Assembly (NCBI RefSeq): GCF_900107795.1
Contig: NZ_FNRL01000001.1
Coordinates: forward strand, 1-58,048
DNA from: Chitinophaga terrae (ex Kim and Jung 2007)
GTDB lineage: Bacteria > Bacteroidota > Bacteroidia > Chitinophagales > Chitinophagaceae
Length of the DNA stretch: 58,048 bases
Direction: 5' to 3'
Under the pieces are notes generated by a model. The model saw nothing but the letters and a program-made list of their open reading frames with translations. It was not told the DNA's origin and did no database searches. Both the position numbers and the translations under genes were made by a program. Below, piece after piece: positions 31,013-39,974 of the stretch (position 1 is the first letter of the stretch; each line of letters starts with the position of its first letter).

Positions 31013-34000
31013 TTAAAAGGATACATCTATAGTAAAGGAATAAGTGGGCCGTGGCGATACCTGTATCAGGTCTCCGAAGGCGGTTTGCTCAGGATCTTGC
31101 CCGTGCAGGTCTTTGCTTGCCCAGGTATGAACATTCATTGCAGAGAACATGATATTGGCAGATTTAATGTTCAGGTATTTGCTCACATTATCGGGCAGCG
31201 TGTACCTGAAATTCACTGTTCTCAGTTTCAGGTAGCTGCCGCTTACCACACGGATGTCCGAGTTGTCGTACATCTCCCAGATATTCCTGGCGTAATTGAA
31301 AGGATAGCTCATAGACCAGTGGTTGAGGGTTTGAGAGAAATCGCGCCCGCCGATGAGCGCAGGGATATTGGTAAAGGCTTCATCCCCTGGTTTCCTCCAC
31401 CGGTTCTCAAATTCGAGTCTTACATTGTTTTCAGGCATCGGAGCGGCTACACCGGAATTGATCTGCTGAGATGTGGCCGTATAGAGTTTTGTTAACCTGA
31501 TCTTGCTGCCCACGCTGTATGCCAGGTTAAAGCTCAGGGCAAATGCTTTATAGCTAAAGGTATTGAGCACACCTCCCTGGATAGTGGGGATACGGTTTCC
31601 TGAAGGCACCATTACCTGCTGAAAAACCTGGTCTGCTTCCATTCCCCTGTACTTATCGCGGAGCGCCTGGTCGTCATTCTTAAAAATTGGTTTACCGGTT
31701 TTGGGATCAAGACCATCAAAGGCATAGGAATAGAAGGTATTTACAGCCTTTCCATCGATGATCTGTTTGCCGGTAAGGTAATCGGTATACAGGTTAGCAT
31801 TCTGGCTGCCCAGGTACTTGTTAAGCCCATAGTGATTAATACTGTTAGACAGGATAGAATTCAGCACCTGCCCTAATTGCGGATCTATACGCCAGGAAAA
31901 ACCATTGGCGCTTCCTTTGGGTCCTAGGTTATTGATAGGCATAAAGCTGAATGCCAGTTCTATTCCCTTGTTACGGATAGTACCGGAATTCACTATATAG
32001 GTGCTAAGCCCGTTGATATCTGCCACTCTTTTATCCAGGAAGGCATTTTCTGTCTTTTTGTCGAAATAGTTGATATTACCCTGGATCTTATTATTGAACA
32101 GCGAAAATTCCAGTCCTATGTTTAATTCTCCATTCTTTTCCCATTTCAGATTCGGGTTAGGGTAATAGGCGATGGTAGAATAATATTCCTCGCTGATAGG
32201 ATCAAGCGCTCCCTGGTTGATGATGAGGTCGGGAGTCTGGTTATCCAGCATATTACCCTGGTAGCCGTAAGATGCTTTCAGCGCCAGCATATTCACCTGT
32301 CGGGAATTTTTAAAGAAGTCTTTATCTATATCCCAACGCCCGGATACCGACCAGGTAGGAAGAAATTTCTCGCGGCTGCGGCTGCCGAATTTGTTGGAGA
32401 AATCTGTACGGGTATTAAAATTCAGGATGTATTTATCGTTGAACGTATACGCCGTTGCCAGGTAGCCGGAAACGATATTGGTCAGGTTATTCGTAACCTG
32501 GTCTACATTGTTAATAGTTGCCCATTGCGCATATACCGGGTATTTAACCGGGTCTACCTGTGCAAAGGCCTGACCACGATCTTTCATATACCCTCTTCTG
32601 ACCATTTTCAGGCCGTTATACTGGTTGGAAGACATTTCTCCCCCCAGTGTTATATCCAGCTGATCACGATTGTGAGCGCCGATAGGATGGGTGAAATTTG
32701 CCTGTCCGCGAACCAGGTAAGAGCGGTTACGCACATTACTTGAATGATATTCGCCTCCATAGGGCATCAGCGTTCTCGAAGGATCGGCCGGCATTCCGTA
32801 CTCGCTTAAACGTATTTCTGCGGCAGCAAAAGTATTTTCTTCGTAGACCGTTCGGTCTTCGGTATTGCTGTTATTAAAGGATAGCAATACTGTTCCGCTG
32901 AGGTATTTATTTAACTTGTAATTAAGGTTTGTATTAAGAGCGATCCCTGAACCGTCTATATTATTCCGGGAATGCTCCATTTCGTTCAGGATATTAAAAT
33001 TGAAGTAATCGAAGGCAGAGCCGCTATACCGCTTGTAATAATTCAGGCTTCCGTCTTCGGTATATGCGGGTACTGCCCGGCTGGTATTGTATGCGTAAGA
33101 AAGAGCGTTCACCGAGCTTGCTACAAAATCCCTCTTCTCTGTATTGCCCCTGAAGTTCAGTTCCCAGTTCAGTTTGGGTGTAAGCGCAGTGTTTAACTTA
33201 ATCAAGGCAGAGTACTGATCGATCTTGTCTCCTCTTATCGTACTCCGTTGGGTAGCGGCGCCTACGGAAGCAAAGTATTTTGTTTTCTCATTACCGCCGG
33301 AAACACTGAGATTATTTTGAGTAGAAATGGCATTATGAAGAATAACATCAAACCAATCTGTATTCACTGTTTCCAGGCGATGTACTTCCCGTTGAAATTC
33401 CTCGTAACTATATTCTCCGTTATACAGTTTAGTCAGCGCGCCTTCGTACCCAACATAGTTGATGTGCTCAGAATAATTTAGTCCATTTGCGATCAGGTCT
33501 CTTGAGAAATCCATCCGCTGCCTGGAGTTCATCACGTTTACGTTGGCGTCTGAATAATGGGGCCGCTGCACCAGGCTGGTAGATTGATTGAAGTTAACAA
33601 CCGGTGCGCCGTTCTTGCCTTTTTTTGTAGTGATAACGATTACTCCATTCGCTGCTCTCACGCCATAAAGAGCGGTTGCGGAAGCGTCTTTTAATATATC
33701 TATCTGCTCAATATCAAAAGGTTTTAGCCCTGAAATAGCGTTCCCTAACCGGTTTACAAAATCGAGATCATTGATGGTTGCCGGGTCAATATTCACCGGG
33801 TCGTTTACTACCACGCCATCTACTACCCAAACAGGTTCGCGGCTTCCCAATAAGGTAGAAGTACCACGGATACGGATCTTCGGAGATACGCCTATATCGC
33901 CCGAGGGGTTCATTACAAACAAGCCCGGCACACGCCCCTCCAATGCCTGGTCTATAGAGAACATACCGGGGCTCAGGATATCTTTCGCTTTTAATGTAGT

Positions 34001-34711
34001 AATAGCGCTGGTGAGGCGGCGGCGATCCAGTTGCTGGTAACCGGTGCTCACTGTTACCTCGTTCAGTTCAGAAGTGGATTTGGAAAGCGAGATACTTAAA
34101 CTGCGCCCGTTGACTTTGACCTCTTTCTTTTCGTACCCGATCGAAGAAATAACAAGCAACGCGTGATTCCTGACATTCCGGAGTGCGAAATCCCCGTTTG
34201 CATTCGTAGTGGTTCCCTGGTCTGTACCTTTTATCATAACACTTGCGCCGATGACCGGGGCGTTATTTTCATCCAGTACTTTTCCTACAACCCAGAACAA
34301 AGTATCAACGGGCGGGCCGCTCTCCTCTTCCGGCTTCGCTATAACCGCTTTGGGAGAAACAAAAATGCTTTTGCCTTTGATAGTGTATTCGAGCGGTTGA
34401 GCTTTGAATACTTCTACCAGGAATTGATCTAAGGGCAGGTTTTGCGCATTAAGAGAAACAGGACGGGAAACCTGGAGTACAGATTCAGGATACAGGAAGA
34501 GATAGTCTGTCTGCTTCTCAACAGATTTAAATACAACTTTCAAGGATACTTTCTCTCCCTGGAAAGTTACATTCTGTGAAACGCCTTTAGCGCAGACGGT
34601 CAAAATACCAACCGTTAATAGAAGAGTTGTTAGTTTCATGACTAACATGATTTTGGTGATGTGGTGATTGCTTCTGCGAACCAGCCATTCACAAATAGCA
34701 GTTTTTACCAT
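31013..34711 (-). CDS. SusC/RagA family TonB-linked outer-membrane protein with STN signalling domain
   Basis: 1232 residues from the ATG at 34711. After a signal segment (about 20-42) comes an STN domain (about 45-115, VSLKVVFKSVEKQTDYLFLY), a carboxypeptidase-like domain (about 128-210, VIGASVMIKGTDQGTTTNAN), a TonB plug with the SusC signature SATALYGVRAANGVIVITTK, and a large beta barrel ending in YSFTIDVSF. The STN domain signals to the FecR/sigma pair at 35070-37078. The frame stays open upstream to 34843, but that stretch covers a GC-rich leader hairpin and lacks a signal-like start, so 34711 (MVKTAICEWLVRRSNHH, a typical start) is chosen. Confidence 0.92.
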   Translation of the reverse strand: MVKTAICEWLVRRSNHHITKIMLVMKLTTLLLTVGILTVCAKGVSQNVTFQGEKVSLKVVFKSVEKQTDYLFLYPESVLQVSRPVSLNAQNLPLDQFLVEVFKAQPLEYTIKGKSIFVSPKAVIAKPEEESGPPVDTLFWVVGKVLDENNAPVIGASVMIKGTDQGTTTNANGDFALRNVRNHALLVISSIGYEKKEVKVNGRSLSISLSKSTSELNEVTVSTGYQQLDRRRLTSAITTLKAKDILSPGMFSIDQALEGRVPGLFVMNPSGDIGVSPKIRIRGTSTLLGSREPVWVVDGVVVNDPVNIDPATINDLDFVNRLGNAISGLKPFDIEQIDILKDASATALYGVRAANGVIVITTKKGKNGAPVVNFNQSTSLVQRPHYSDANVNVMNSRQRMDFSRDLIANGLNYSEHINYVGYEGALTKLYNGEYSYEEFQREVHRLETVNTDWFDVILHNAISTQNNLSVSGGNEKTKYFASVGAATQRSTIRGDKIDQYSALIKLNTALTPKLNWELNFRGNTEKRDFVASSVNALSYAYNTSRAVPAYTEDGSLNYYKRYSGSAFDYFNFNILNEMEHSRNNIDGSGIALNTNLNYKLNKYLSGTVLLSFNNSNTEDRTVYEENTFAAAEIRLSEYGMPADPSRTLMPYGGEYHSSNVRNRSYLVRGQANFTHPIGAHNRDQLDITLGGEMSSNQYNGLKMVRRGYMKDRGQAFAQVDPVKYPVYAQWATINNVDQVTNNLTNIVSGYLATAYTFNDKYILNFNTRTDFSNKFGSRSREKFLPTWSVSGRWDIDKDFFKNSRQVNMLALKASYGYQGNMLDNQTPDLIINQGALDPISEEYYSTIAYYPNPNLKWEKNGELNIGLEFSLFNNKIQGNINYFDKKTENAFLDKRVADINGLSTYIVNSGTIRNKGIELAFSFMPINNLGPKGSANGFSWRIDPQLGQVLNSILSNSINHYGLNKYLGSQNANLYTDYLTGKQIIDGKAVNTFYSYAFDGLDPKTGKPIFKNDDQALRDKYRGMEADQVFQQVMVPSGNRIPTIQGGVLNTFSYKAFALSFNLAYSVGSKIRLTKLYTATSQQINSGVAAPMPENNVRLEFENRWRKPGDEAFTNIPALIGGRDFSQTLNHWSMSYPFNYARNIWEMYDNSDIRVVSGSYLKLRTVNFRYTLPDNVSKYLNIKSANIMFSAMNVHTWASKDLHGQDPEQTAFGDLIQVSPRPTYSFTIDVSF

Positions 34712-35069
34712 ACTTTTGTGTTGTTTGGGTGATAAATAGGCAGTCCTCCAGGACTTTTGTTTTGTGTTGCCCAAACTTTCCGCCGCCCTGGCCTGCACGC
34801 CAGGGCGGTTTTGTGTCCGGCAATTTTTTTCTGTCAGGAACAAAGACTCTCCGGGTCAAAATATTTCATTTGACCTGAGCCCTAAAGCGCAGTAGCAACT
34901 TAGTTATCTGGTAAAGTTTACCAGGCCGTTCCCGGACATTCCGGCAACCTTACGGCCGGCTTGAGAATGGTTGACATTTTCGGATTTGCGACATAGACAA
35001 TTGGTTGTTTAAACTTATTAGCCGTAAGACACAACTAAGCGGCAACGGCGGCAGATTGTAACAGGTATT
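34712..35069. other. Structured leader/intergenic region between FecR and SusC
   Basis: This 358-bp gap holds no gene. It contains a perfect 9-bp GC-rich hairpin (CCGCCCTGG / CCAGGGCGG, 34783-34808), a small palindrome AGTCCTGGAGGACT just left of it, an inverted repeat GGTCAAA / TTTGACC (34854-34875) next to a possible -7 box on the minus strand, the perfect palindrome CTGGTAAA-G-TTTACCAG (34908-34924), and CCGGC / GCCGG near 34941-34960. The cluster suggests a controlled promoter and a structured 5' leader for SusC. Confidence 0.55.
34908..34924. promoter_or_regulatory. Perfect 17-bp palindrome upstream of SusC
   Basis: CTGGTAAA-G-TTTACCAG, 8-bp arms around one base, about 200 bp upstream of the SusC start. 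Possible operator; no second copy was noticed in the window. Confidence 0.45.
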
Positions 35070-36305
35070 TTAAAAGACTATCAGTTTTCTTCCCTGCAAT
35101 TCTGTTCTTACACCCATTTTTTGCAACGCTTCCAGTACATCTTTTAAGTTTACGTTTCTATACATCTTACCCTGGAAGGTGATATTCGAATTAGGACCTC
35201 TGTATTCGACTTCAATATTATACCATCTTGTTAATTGCCTCATTACGGTTTTCAGATCAGCGCCGGTAAAATCAAATATCCCGTTCTTCCAGGCCAATAC
35301 CTGGTCGGTATCCACTGAGGAATTTACCAAAATTCCTTTCCCGGCGGCTGATTGCCTGTCGGCGGCGGCTATAAGAGCCTGTTGCCCGGGTTTCAGTACA
35401 ACTGTTTGGTTATCTCCCACTATTCTCACACTCCCCTCGAGAAGGGTTGTATTAATGTTATCTTCGTCTTCGTATGAATTGATGTTGAAGCTGGTACCCA
35501 GTACCTGCACCAGCGCTTTCCCGTTTACATCTACCATAAAAGGCTGCTGTTCCTTTTTAGCAACTTCAAAATAGACTTCACCTTTGATCTTTACCTGGCG
35601 TTTATTGCCTGCAAAAGCCGCAGGAAAAGTAATTGAAGAAGAAGCGTTCAGCCAGGCTTTCGTACCATCCGGCAGCACCAGTTGATACTGGCCGCCGTTA
35701 GGAGTTGACATGGTATTCCATAACATTTCGCTTTCTGTTTGGATACCTGCATTATAAGCGATCTGCCCGTTGGCAAGCTTTACTACCTGGGCATTACCCT
35801 GTTGCGCAAGTTTCCCGTTAGCTGCACTATCCAGTGTTATTTTGCTGCCATCGGCCAGGGTCAGGGTAGCCAGGGCGCCCCCGGGGCCAATATCAGCCTG
35901 CAAGCTTTTGCTATTTTCAACAGGGAGCGTTTGCTTCCCGATCAATTTCCAATAGTAAGTTCCTGCTGCCAGTAATATAACGGCTGCAGCAGCCCATTGC
36001 CATTTTCGCGCAAAATGGAGATGGCGGACAGGCCGCACTGCAGGTTCATTATGGTTGGCATCTGTAAATTCTTCTATGCTGTTGGCCTTAAATCGTTGAA
36101 ATGCGGCTTCGGTATGCCGGTCGTCCATTACGATAGAAAAGTATTGATCAATTTCACTTTTGTCACGGATCTGGTTAAACAAATTCCTGTTAACGGCCGA
36201 CTGTTTCAGCCATTGCTCTAACAACGCCTCTTCACCGGCGGTGAGTGAACGACCGCTGAAATGACTGTACAGGATATCTTTAATCTGATCAATATTGACT
36301 TTCAT
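35070..36305 (-). CDS. FecR family anti-sigma factor
   Basis: 411 residues: a cytosolic helical N terminus (about 1-90, YSHFSGRSLTAGEEALLEQW) that holds the sigma factor, one membrane span (about 103-121, WQWAAAAVILLAAGTYYW), and a periplasmic FecR domain with MSTPNGGQYQLVLPDGTKAW, GEVYFEVAKKEQQPFMVDV and VQVLGTSFNINSYEDED, plus a C-terminal DUF4974 region (ADLKTVMRQLTRWYNIEVEY). It should sense the loaded SusC through its STN domain and release the ECF factor encoded upstream. It lies between sigma (36488) and SusC (34711) on the same strand. Confidence 0.93.
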   Translation of the reverse strand: MKVNIDQIKDILYSHFSGRSLTAGEEALLEQWLKQSAVNRNLFNQIRDKSEIDQYFSIVMDDRHTEAAFQRFKANSIEEFTDANHNEPAVRPVRHLHFARKWQWAAAAVILLAAGTYYWKLIGKQTLPVENSKSLQADIGPGGALATLTLADGSKITLDSAANGKLAQQGNAQVVKLANGQIAYNAGIQTESEMLWNTMSTPNGGQYQLVLPDGTKAWLNASSSITFPAAFAGNKRQVKIKGEVYFEVAKKEQQPFMVDVNGKALVQVLGTSFNINSYEDEDNINTTLLEGSVRIVGDNQTVVLKPGQQALIAAADRQSAAGKGILVNSSVDTDQVLAWKNGIFDFTGADLKTVMRQLTRWYNIEVEYRGPNSNITFQGKMYRNVNLKDVLEALQKMGVRTELQGRKLIVF

Positions 36306-36363
36306 GCTTTGTTATTGTTTTTGCCCATTGGATGATCTGCTGTACCAGCGCAATACATCATCA

Positions 36364-36381
36364 CATCCATATAAATGGATG
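36364..36381. other. Inverted repeat between the sigma and FecR genes
   Basis: CATCCAT-ATAA-ATGGATG, perfect 7-bp arms, in the 182-bp gap between the sigma factor stop and the FecR start. It could be an operator or a weak hairpin; function unknown. Confidence 0.4.
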
Positions 36382-36487
36382 CTTTGCAGGGAGCTTTACA
36401 AGTATAATCTGCCAGGTATGATTCATGGCTACAGATTGCCCTTGTATGGTAAGTAAACGACTGAACAGGGGTAAGCATCACAAAGAA

Positions 36488-37078
36488 TTAATAAAAAATT
36501 GAAAAAAATATCATCACCCTGCGTTTCTGGAGGATCAGCCGCAACTTTTCGAGCGCCCTGGCTTTTTGATTACGGACGTTGTTTGGCGTGATATGAAGGC
36601 TTTCAGCGATTTCATTGGTATCAAGCCCTTGTACAAAGATCATTTTCAGCAGTTGTACCTGGGCGGCGGGTAAAGTAAGTATCTCTGTATATATCCGGTT
36701 AAAAAGATCTTCCTTTATGATCTTTGCTTCCAGCATATCTTCTATACTATCCTGGTCATAGGAGATCTCTCCCTGTTTAGACGACTTTACTTTCAGGTGC
36801 TTTTGATGGTCGTAACATTTATTCCTGGCAACGGTAAACAGGAATGCACTTACTTCTTTAATGGTAGCGTGCCTGAATTGCTCCCTCCGGCGCCAGAAGA
36901 CGGAAATGGCTTCCTGGGCGATATCCTGGGCTTCTGCGGCATCTTTCAGGACATCCAGGCTGAAATATCTTAAACGGGGATAGAAAGACTGGAAAAAGCA
37001 TTTCATCGCCGCTTCGCTTCCATCCGCTATGTTCGCCAGCAAGTCTGGATGCTCAATATGTATGTTACTGTTATCCAA
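36488..37078 (-). CDS. ECF-type RNA polymerase sigma-70 factor
   Basis: 196 residues with sigma region 2 at about 25-95 (FFQSFYPRLRYFSLDVLKDA, AQDIAQEAISVFWRRREQF) and region 4 at about 130-190 (TLPAAQVQLLKMIFVQGLDT, ITPNNVRNQKARALEKLRLI). This is the SusC-linked ECF group of Bacteroidota, held by a FecR and released by the STN signal. The gene precedes its FecR and SusC on the same strand, so it likely drives the 34711-22677 operon. Confidence 0.93.
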   Translation of the reverse strand: MDNSNIHIEHPDLLANIADGSEAAMKCFFQSFYPRLRYFSLDVLKDAAEAQDIAQEAISVFWRRREQFRHATIKEVSAFLFTVARNKCYDHQKHLKVKSSKQGEISYDQDSIEDMLEAKIIKEDLFNRIYTEILTLPAAQVQLLKMIFVQGLDTNEIAESLHITPNNVRNQKARALEKLRLILQKRRVMIFFSIFY

Positions 37079-37244
37079 TTTTTTCGATTACATTCAACAG
37101 GTAAATTATAAGATAATCCAACAACCGGGTTGGGTAAGCAGCTTCAGATGCCGTAGATGCAGCAATTAGCAAAATACAAAGTTTATTTTATTTTTATAGG
37201 CATACCTCCCGGGGATGGAGGCAATAATGACCACTTTGGTTGCT

Positions 37245-37279
37245 TAAAAAAAAGCCGCCTTCATAGCGAAAGCGGCTTA
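37245..37279 (-). terminator. Terminator of the second SusC/SusD/redoxin operon (minus strand)
   Basis: AAGCCGC (37278-37272) pairs with GCGGCTT (37258-37252) on the minus strand and is followed by a run of at least seven T. It lies about 80 bp after the redoxin stop. Confidence 0.8.
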
Positions 37280-37355
37280 TACATGGTTGGCCTTAAAGGT
37301 TATCTACTATAGTTCCGGTTTTTTATGCCAGGAATATAAAATGTATGAATGTTAT

Positions 37356-38462
37356 TTATTCCAGAATCTCCGACAATTTTTTCTCCAGGGCCGATCCCCG
37401 CAGGTTTTTGGCAATAATGCGCCCATCAGGTCCTATCAGCAGATTTTGCGGGATAGACCTGATGCCATATTGAGCAGCTACTTCGTTCTTCCAGCCTTTC
37501 AGGTCACTTACGTGTATCCAGGGCATAGCGTCTTTTTCAATAGCCGACAGCCAATTGGCTTTGTTCTGATCCAGCGATACCGCGAGGATCTCCAGGTGCT
37601 TATCTTTAAATTTATTATATGCTTTCAGCACATTAGGATTTTCGGCGCGACAAGGGCCGCACCAACTGGCCCAGAAATCAAGCAATACATACCTGCCTTT
37701 CAATGATGAAAGGGTTACTTTCTTTCCATTCACATCCATTTGTTCAAAATCCATAGCCTGCTGGCCAACGGCAGTTTTCCTGCTCAGGGCAAGCTGTTCT
37801 GCCATTTCCCTACCCTCCTCCGATTCGCGAAACTGTTTAGCCATCTTGCTGAACAGCGGCTCAAAAGTAACGGGATCTATAATTGTCGAATGCTGTTTCA
37901 ACAGGTCCCAGCTTACATAGGAAGCGGGATGGGCGCTGATGAAATCTTCCTCCAGCTTACTTCTTTCATTATTAATAACTGTTGCCTGGTCCATGATGGC
38001 GTGTAATGCAAGGCTATCCCTTTCTGCTGTTGCTTTGTTGTACTTCGCTAGCAACTGATCCATTTTCACCTTCGCAGGTTTCAACTGCTGGTTCAGCAAG
38101 TTGAAATCCGCCTGGGCTTCGCCTCCGTTGATGGTTGCCGTTGCGGGTGCTGGCCCGTTAACGCTGGTCTTACCCGGTTCTACATACAATTCTACATATT
38201 CGAGGGAAAACCCCGGGTAGGCGCCAGGTTGCAGGGTTTTCACCATTAGCATACCTTTTACCGGCCGGGAAACAGTACCGCTGAAACTGAAACTTCCGTC
38301 GGTTGTGTGTACAGAGTCTTCCACCCCCTGCTGGTCTTTATACGCTAAAGTAATGGTAGCCGCCTTTATGCTAGTAAAACGCCCTTTTATTTCATATGTT
38401 TTCTGCGCCAGGATCGGCGATACCTGGAATATGCACAGGATTAATATTATTATCTTCTTCAT
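37356..38462 (-). CDS. TlpA-like redoxin with N-terminal DUF4369 domain
   Basis: 368 residues with a signal peptide (about 1-19). A beta-rich DUF4369-like domain (about 22-115, IKAATITLAYKDQQGVED) and a helical linker lead to a thioredoxin-fold TlpA/ResA domain at about 230-368 with YVLLDFWASWCGPCRAENP (CGPC active site) and the cis-proline region IRSIPQNLLIGPDGRI. Such proteins reduce periplasmic disulfides. Its place 20 nt after SusD suggests it handles proteins or substrates of that uptake system; its exact partner is unknown. Confidence 0.9.
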   Translation of the reverse strand: MKKIIILILCIFQVSPILAQKTYEIKGRFTSIKAATITLAYKDQQGVEDSVHTTDGSFSFSGTVSRPVKGMLMVKTLQPGAYPGFSLEYVELYVEPGKTSVNGPAPATATINGGEAQADFNLLNQQLKPAKVKMDQLLAKYNKATAERDSLALHAIMDQATVINNERSKLEEDFISAHPASYVSWDLLKQHSTIIDPVTFEPLFSKMAKQFRESEEGREMAEQLALSRKTAVGQQAMDFEQMDVNGKKVTLSSLKGRYVLLDFWASWCGPCRAENPNVLKAYNKFKDKHLEILAVSLDQNKANWLSAIEKDAMPWIHVSDLKGWKNEVAAQYGIRSIPQNLLIGPDGRIIAKNLRGSALEKKLSEILE

Positions 38463-38482
38463 AATTCTTTCTTTAAATACGT

Positions 38483-39964
38483 TTATTGGTAACCGTTATT
38501 CTGAACCAGGAAAGGATTATTGATGATATCTGTTTGCGGAAGCGGCAGCAATAGCCAGTCTTTTTTCCAGGTACCTCCTTTTAAAGGCGTTATTACTTTC
38601 ATCACTTCTTCTGCCCGGCTAATTGCAGGGTTGTCTTTTCCCGGCCATCTTTTCAGATCAAACCATCGATGGCCCCATTCGGTGAACAGTTCCAGTCTTC
38701 TTTCCTTTTCCAGGATACCCATGGCGGCGGCTTTTGTTGCAGCGCTGGTATCGGCCAGGTTAGCCCGCGACCTGACTGCGTTAATATCTTTTACCCCATT
38801 TTCAATATTATTCTGCTGTATCCTGGCCTCTGCGCGGATGAAGTAAACCTCGGCCGTACGTTGTACCACGAAATACTCCTGCACGGTAGAGAGGCCGAAC
38901 ACGTCGGTCTTATACTTAAAAGGAAAGTAATAAGTTTTACCACCGGCAGTTACAGATTCCAGCCATTGGGCTTTCCGTTTATCGGTGGCGCTGAACGCGT
39001 TCACTATGCTATCGCTCAGGTAATTGCTCAGGTCATAGCCGGAAGGTTGCGGTCCTAAACCATATGCCTTCAGCACGGCAGGATTGAAATGCCCGCCATC
39101 GCCGGTAAATAAAGAAGTAACGCCGGCGGCAACAGCCCCATATGCAGGCGCAAATTCCCAAAGCGCTTCAGCAGACGCAGGTTGCCTGAATACCTGGTTA
39201 AGATCCTGTACGAGGTTGTAACTGGCAGGTTGATCGATCACCGCAGTAGCTTCAGCCTCCGCATCCGCCCATTGCCCGGTATATAAATACACTCTTGCCA
39301 GCAACGCTTTTGCCGCGTACTTATTCGGGCGGAAACGCTGCGTAACGATAGCGCCGAGATGGTTCCTGTACTCAACCGTCAGCAGTTTATCCGCTTCTTT
39401 CAGATCTTCGATCACCTGTTTATACACGTCGTTAACACTGGTTCTTCCAGCTACCCGGTTCACCTGGTAATTGGTAGAAGTGATCAGGGGAACAGGGCCA
39501 TACATGTTTACCAGGTAGAAATACATAAATGCACGCAGGTATCTTGCTTCGCCGAGGATCTGCGATTGGATGTCAGGCGTAAGCGAGGTAGAAGCCGATG
39601 CTCCTTCTATGGTTGCATTTACATTGTAAATATTGCGGTAGAAGCCCGACCATATATTAGCAGGGATGGTATTAGAGCTGAGAAGACTGTTAGACCAGAT
39701 CTCTATGTAATCAGGCAGCATGCTAACCGTATTCAGTTCATCGCTCAGCAGGCCGCTCACGATGCTGACTCCCCTGCCTCCCTGGAGTATGGAATACGTG
39801 TTCCCTAAGTCCGACAGCACGGCATTTACAGTGGCAATAGCAGAATTATCTTTCTCAAAAACCTTTGCAGCATCCACAGAAGACTCCGGCGACGGCGTAT
39901 CCACAAACTTGGTGCAGGATGCCAACAGGAAGATGATGCAGGTTATAGCAGTTAATTTTTTCAT
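38483..39964 (-). CDS. SusD/RagB family outer-membrane lipoprotein
   Basis: 493 residues. Lipoprotein signal with lipobox LASC (Cys17); the SusD helices ILGEARYLRAFMYFYLVNMY at about 138 and the C-terminal LEKERRLELFTEWGHRWFDL block are present. Surface partner of the SusC at 39975, separated by 10 nt. The ligand is unknown; a redoxin follows and no polysaccharide enzyme, so the substrate may not be a glycan. Confidence 0.95.
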   Translation of the reverse strand: MKKLTAITCIIFLLASCTKFVDTPSPESSVDAAKVFEKDNSAIATVNAVLSDLGNTYSILQGGRGVSIVSGLLSDELNTVSMLPDYIEIWSNSLLSSNTIPANIWSGFYRNIYNVNATIEGASASTSLTPDIQSQILGEARYLRAFMYFYLVNMYGPVPLITSTNYQVNRVAGRTSVNDVYKQVIEDLKEADKLLTVEYRNHLGAIVTQRFRPNKYAAKALLARVYLYTGQWADAEAEATAVIDQPASYNLVQDLNQVFRQPASAEALWEFAPAYGAVAAGVTSLFTGDGGHFNPAVLKAYGLGPQPSGYDLSNYLSDSIVNAFSATDKRKAQWLESVTAGGKTYYFPFKYKTDVFGLSTVQEYFVVQRTAEVYFIRAEARIQQNNIENGVKDINAVRSRANLADTSAATKAAAMGILEKERRLELFTEWGHRWFDLKRWPGKDNPAISRAEEVMKVITPLKGGTWKKDWLLLPLPQTDIINNPFLVQNNGYQ

Positions 39965-39974
39965 GCAGTTGTTT

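Noticed and set aside
34783..34815. Plus-strand terminator (hairpin followed by TTTTGTG)
   Set aside because: No plus-strand gene lies upstream; a leader structure of the minus-strand SusC fits better.
34712..34843. N-terminal extension of the first SusC
   Set aside because: It runs through a perfect GC-rich hairpin and the true signal-like N terminus starts at 34711; treated as leader.
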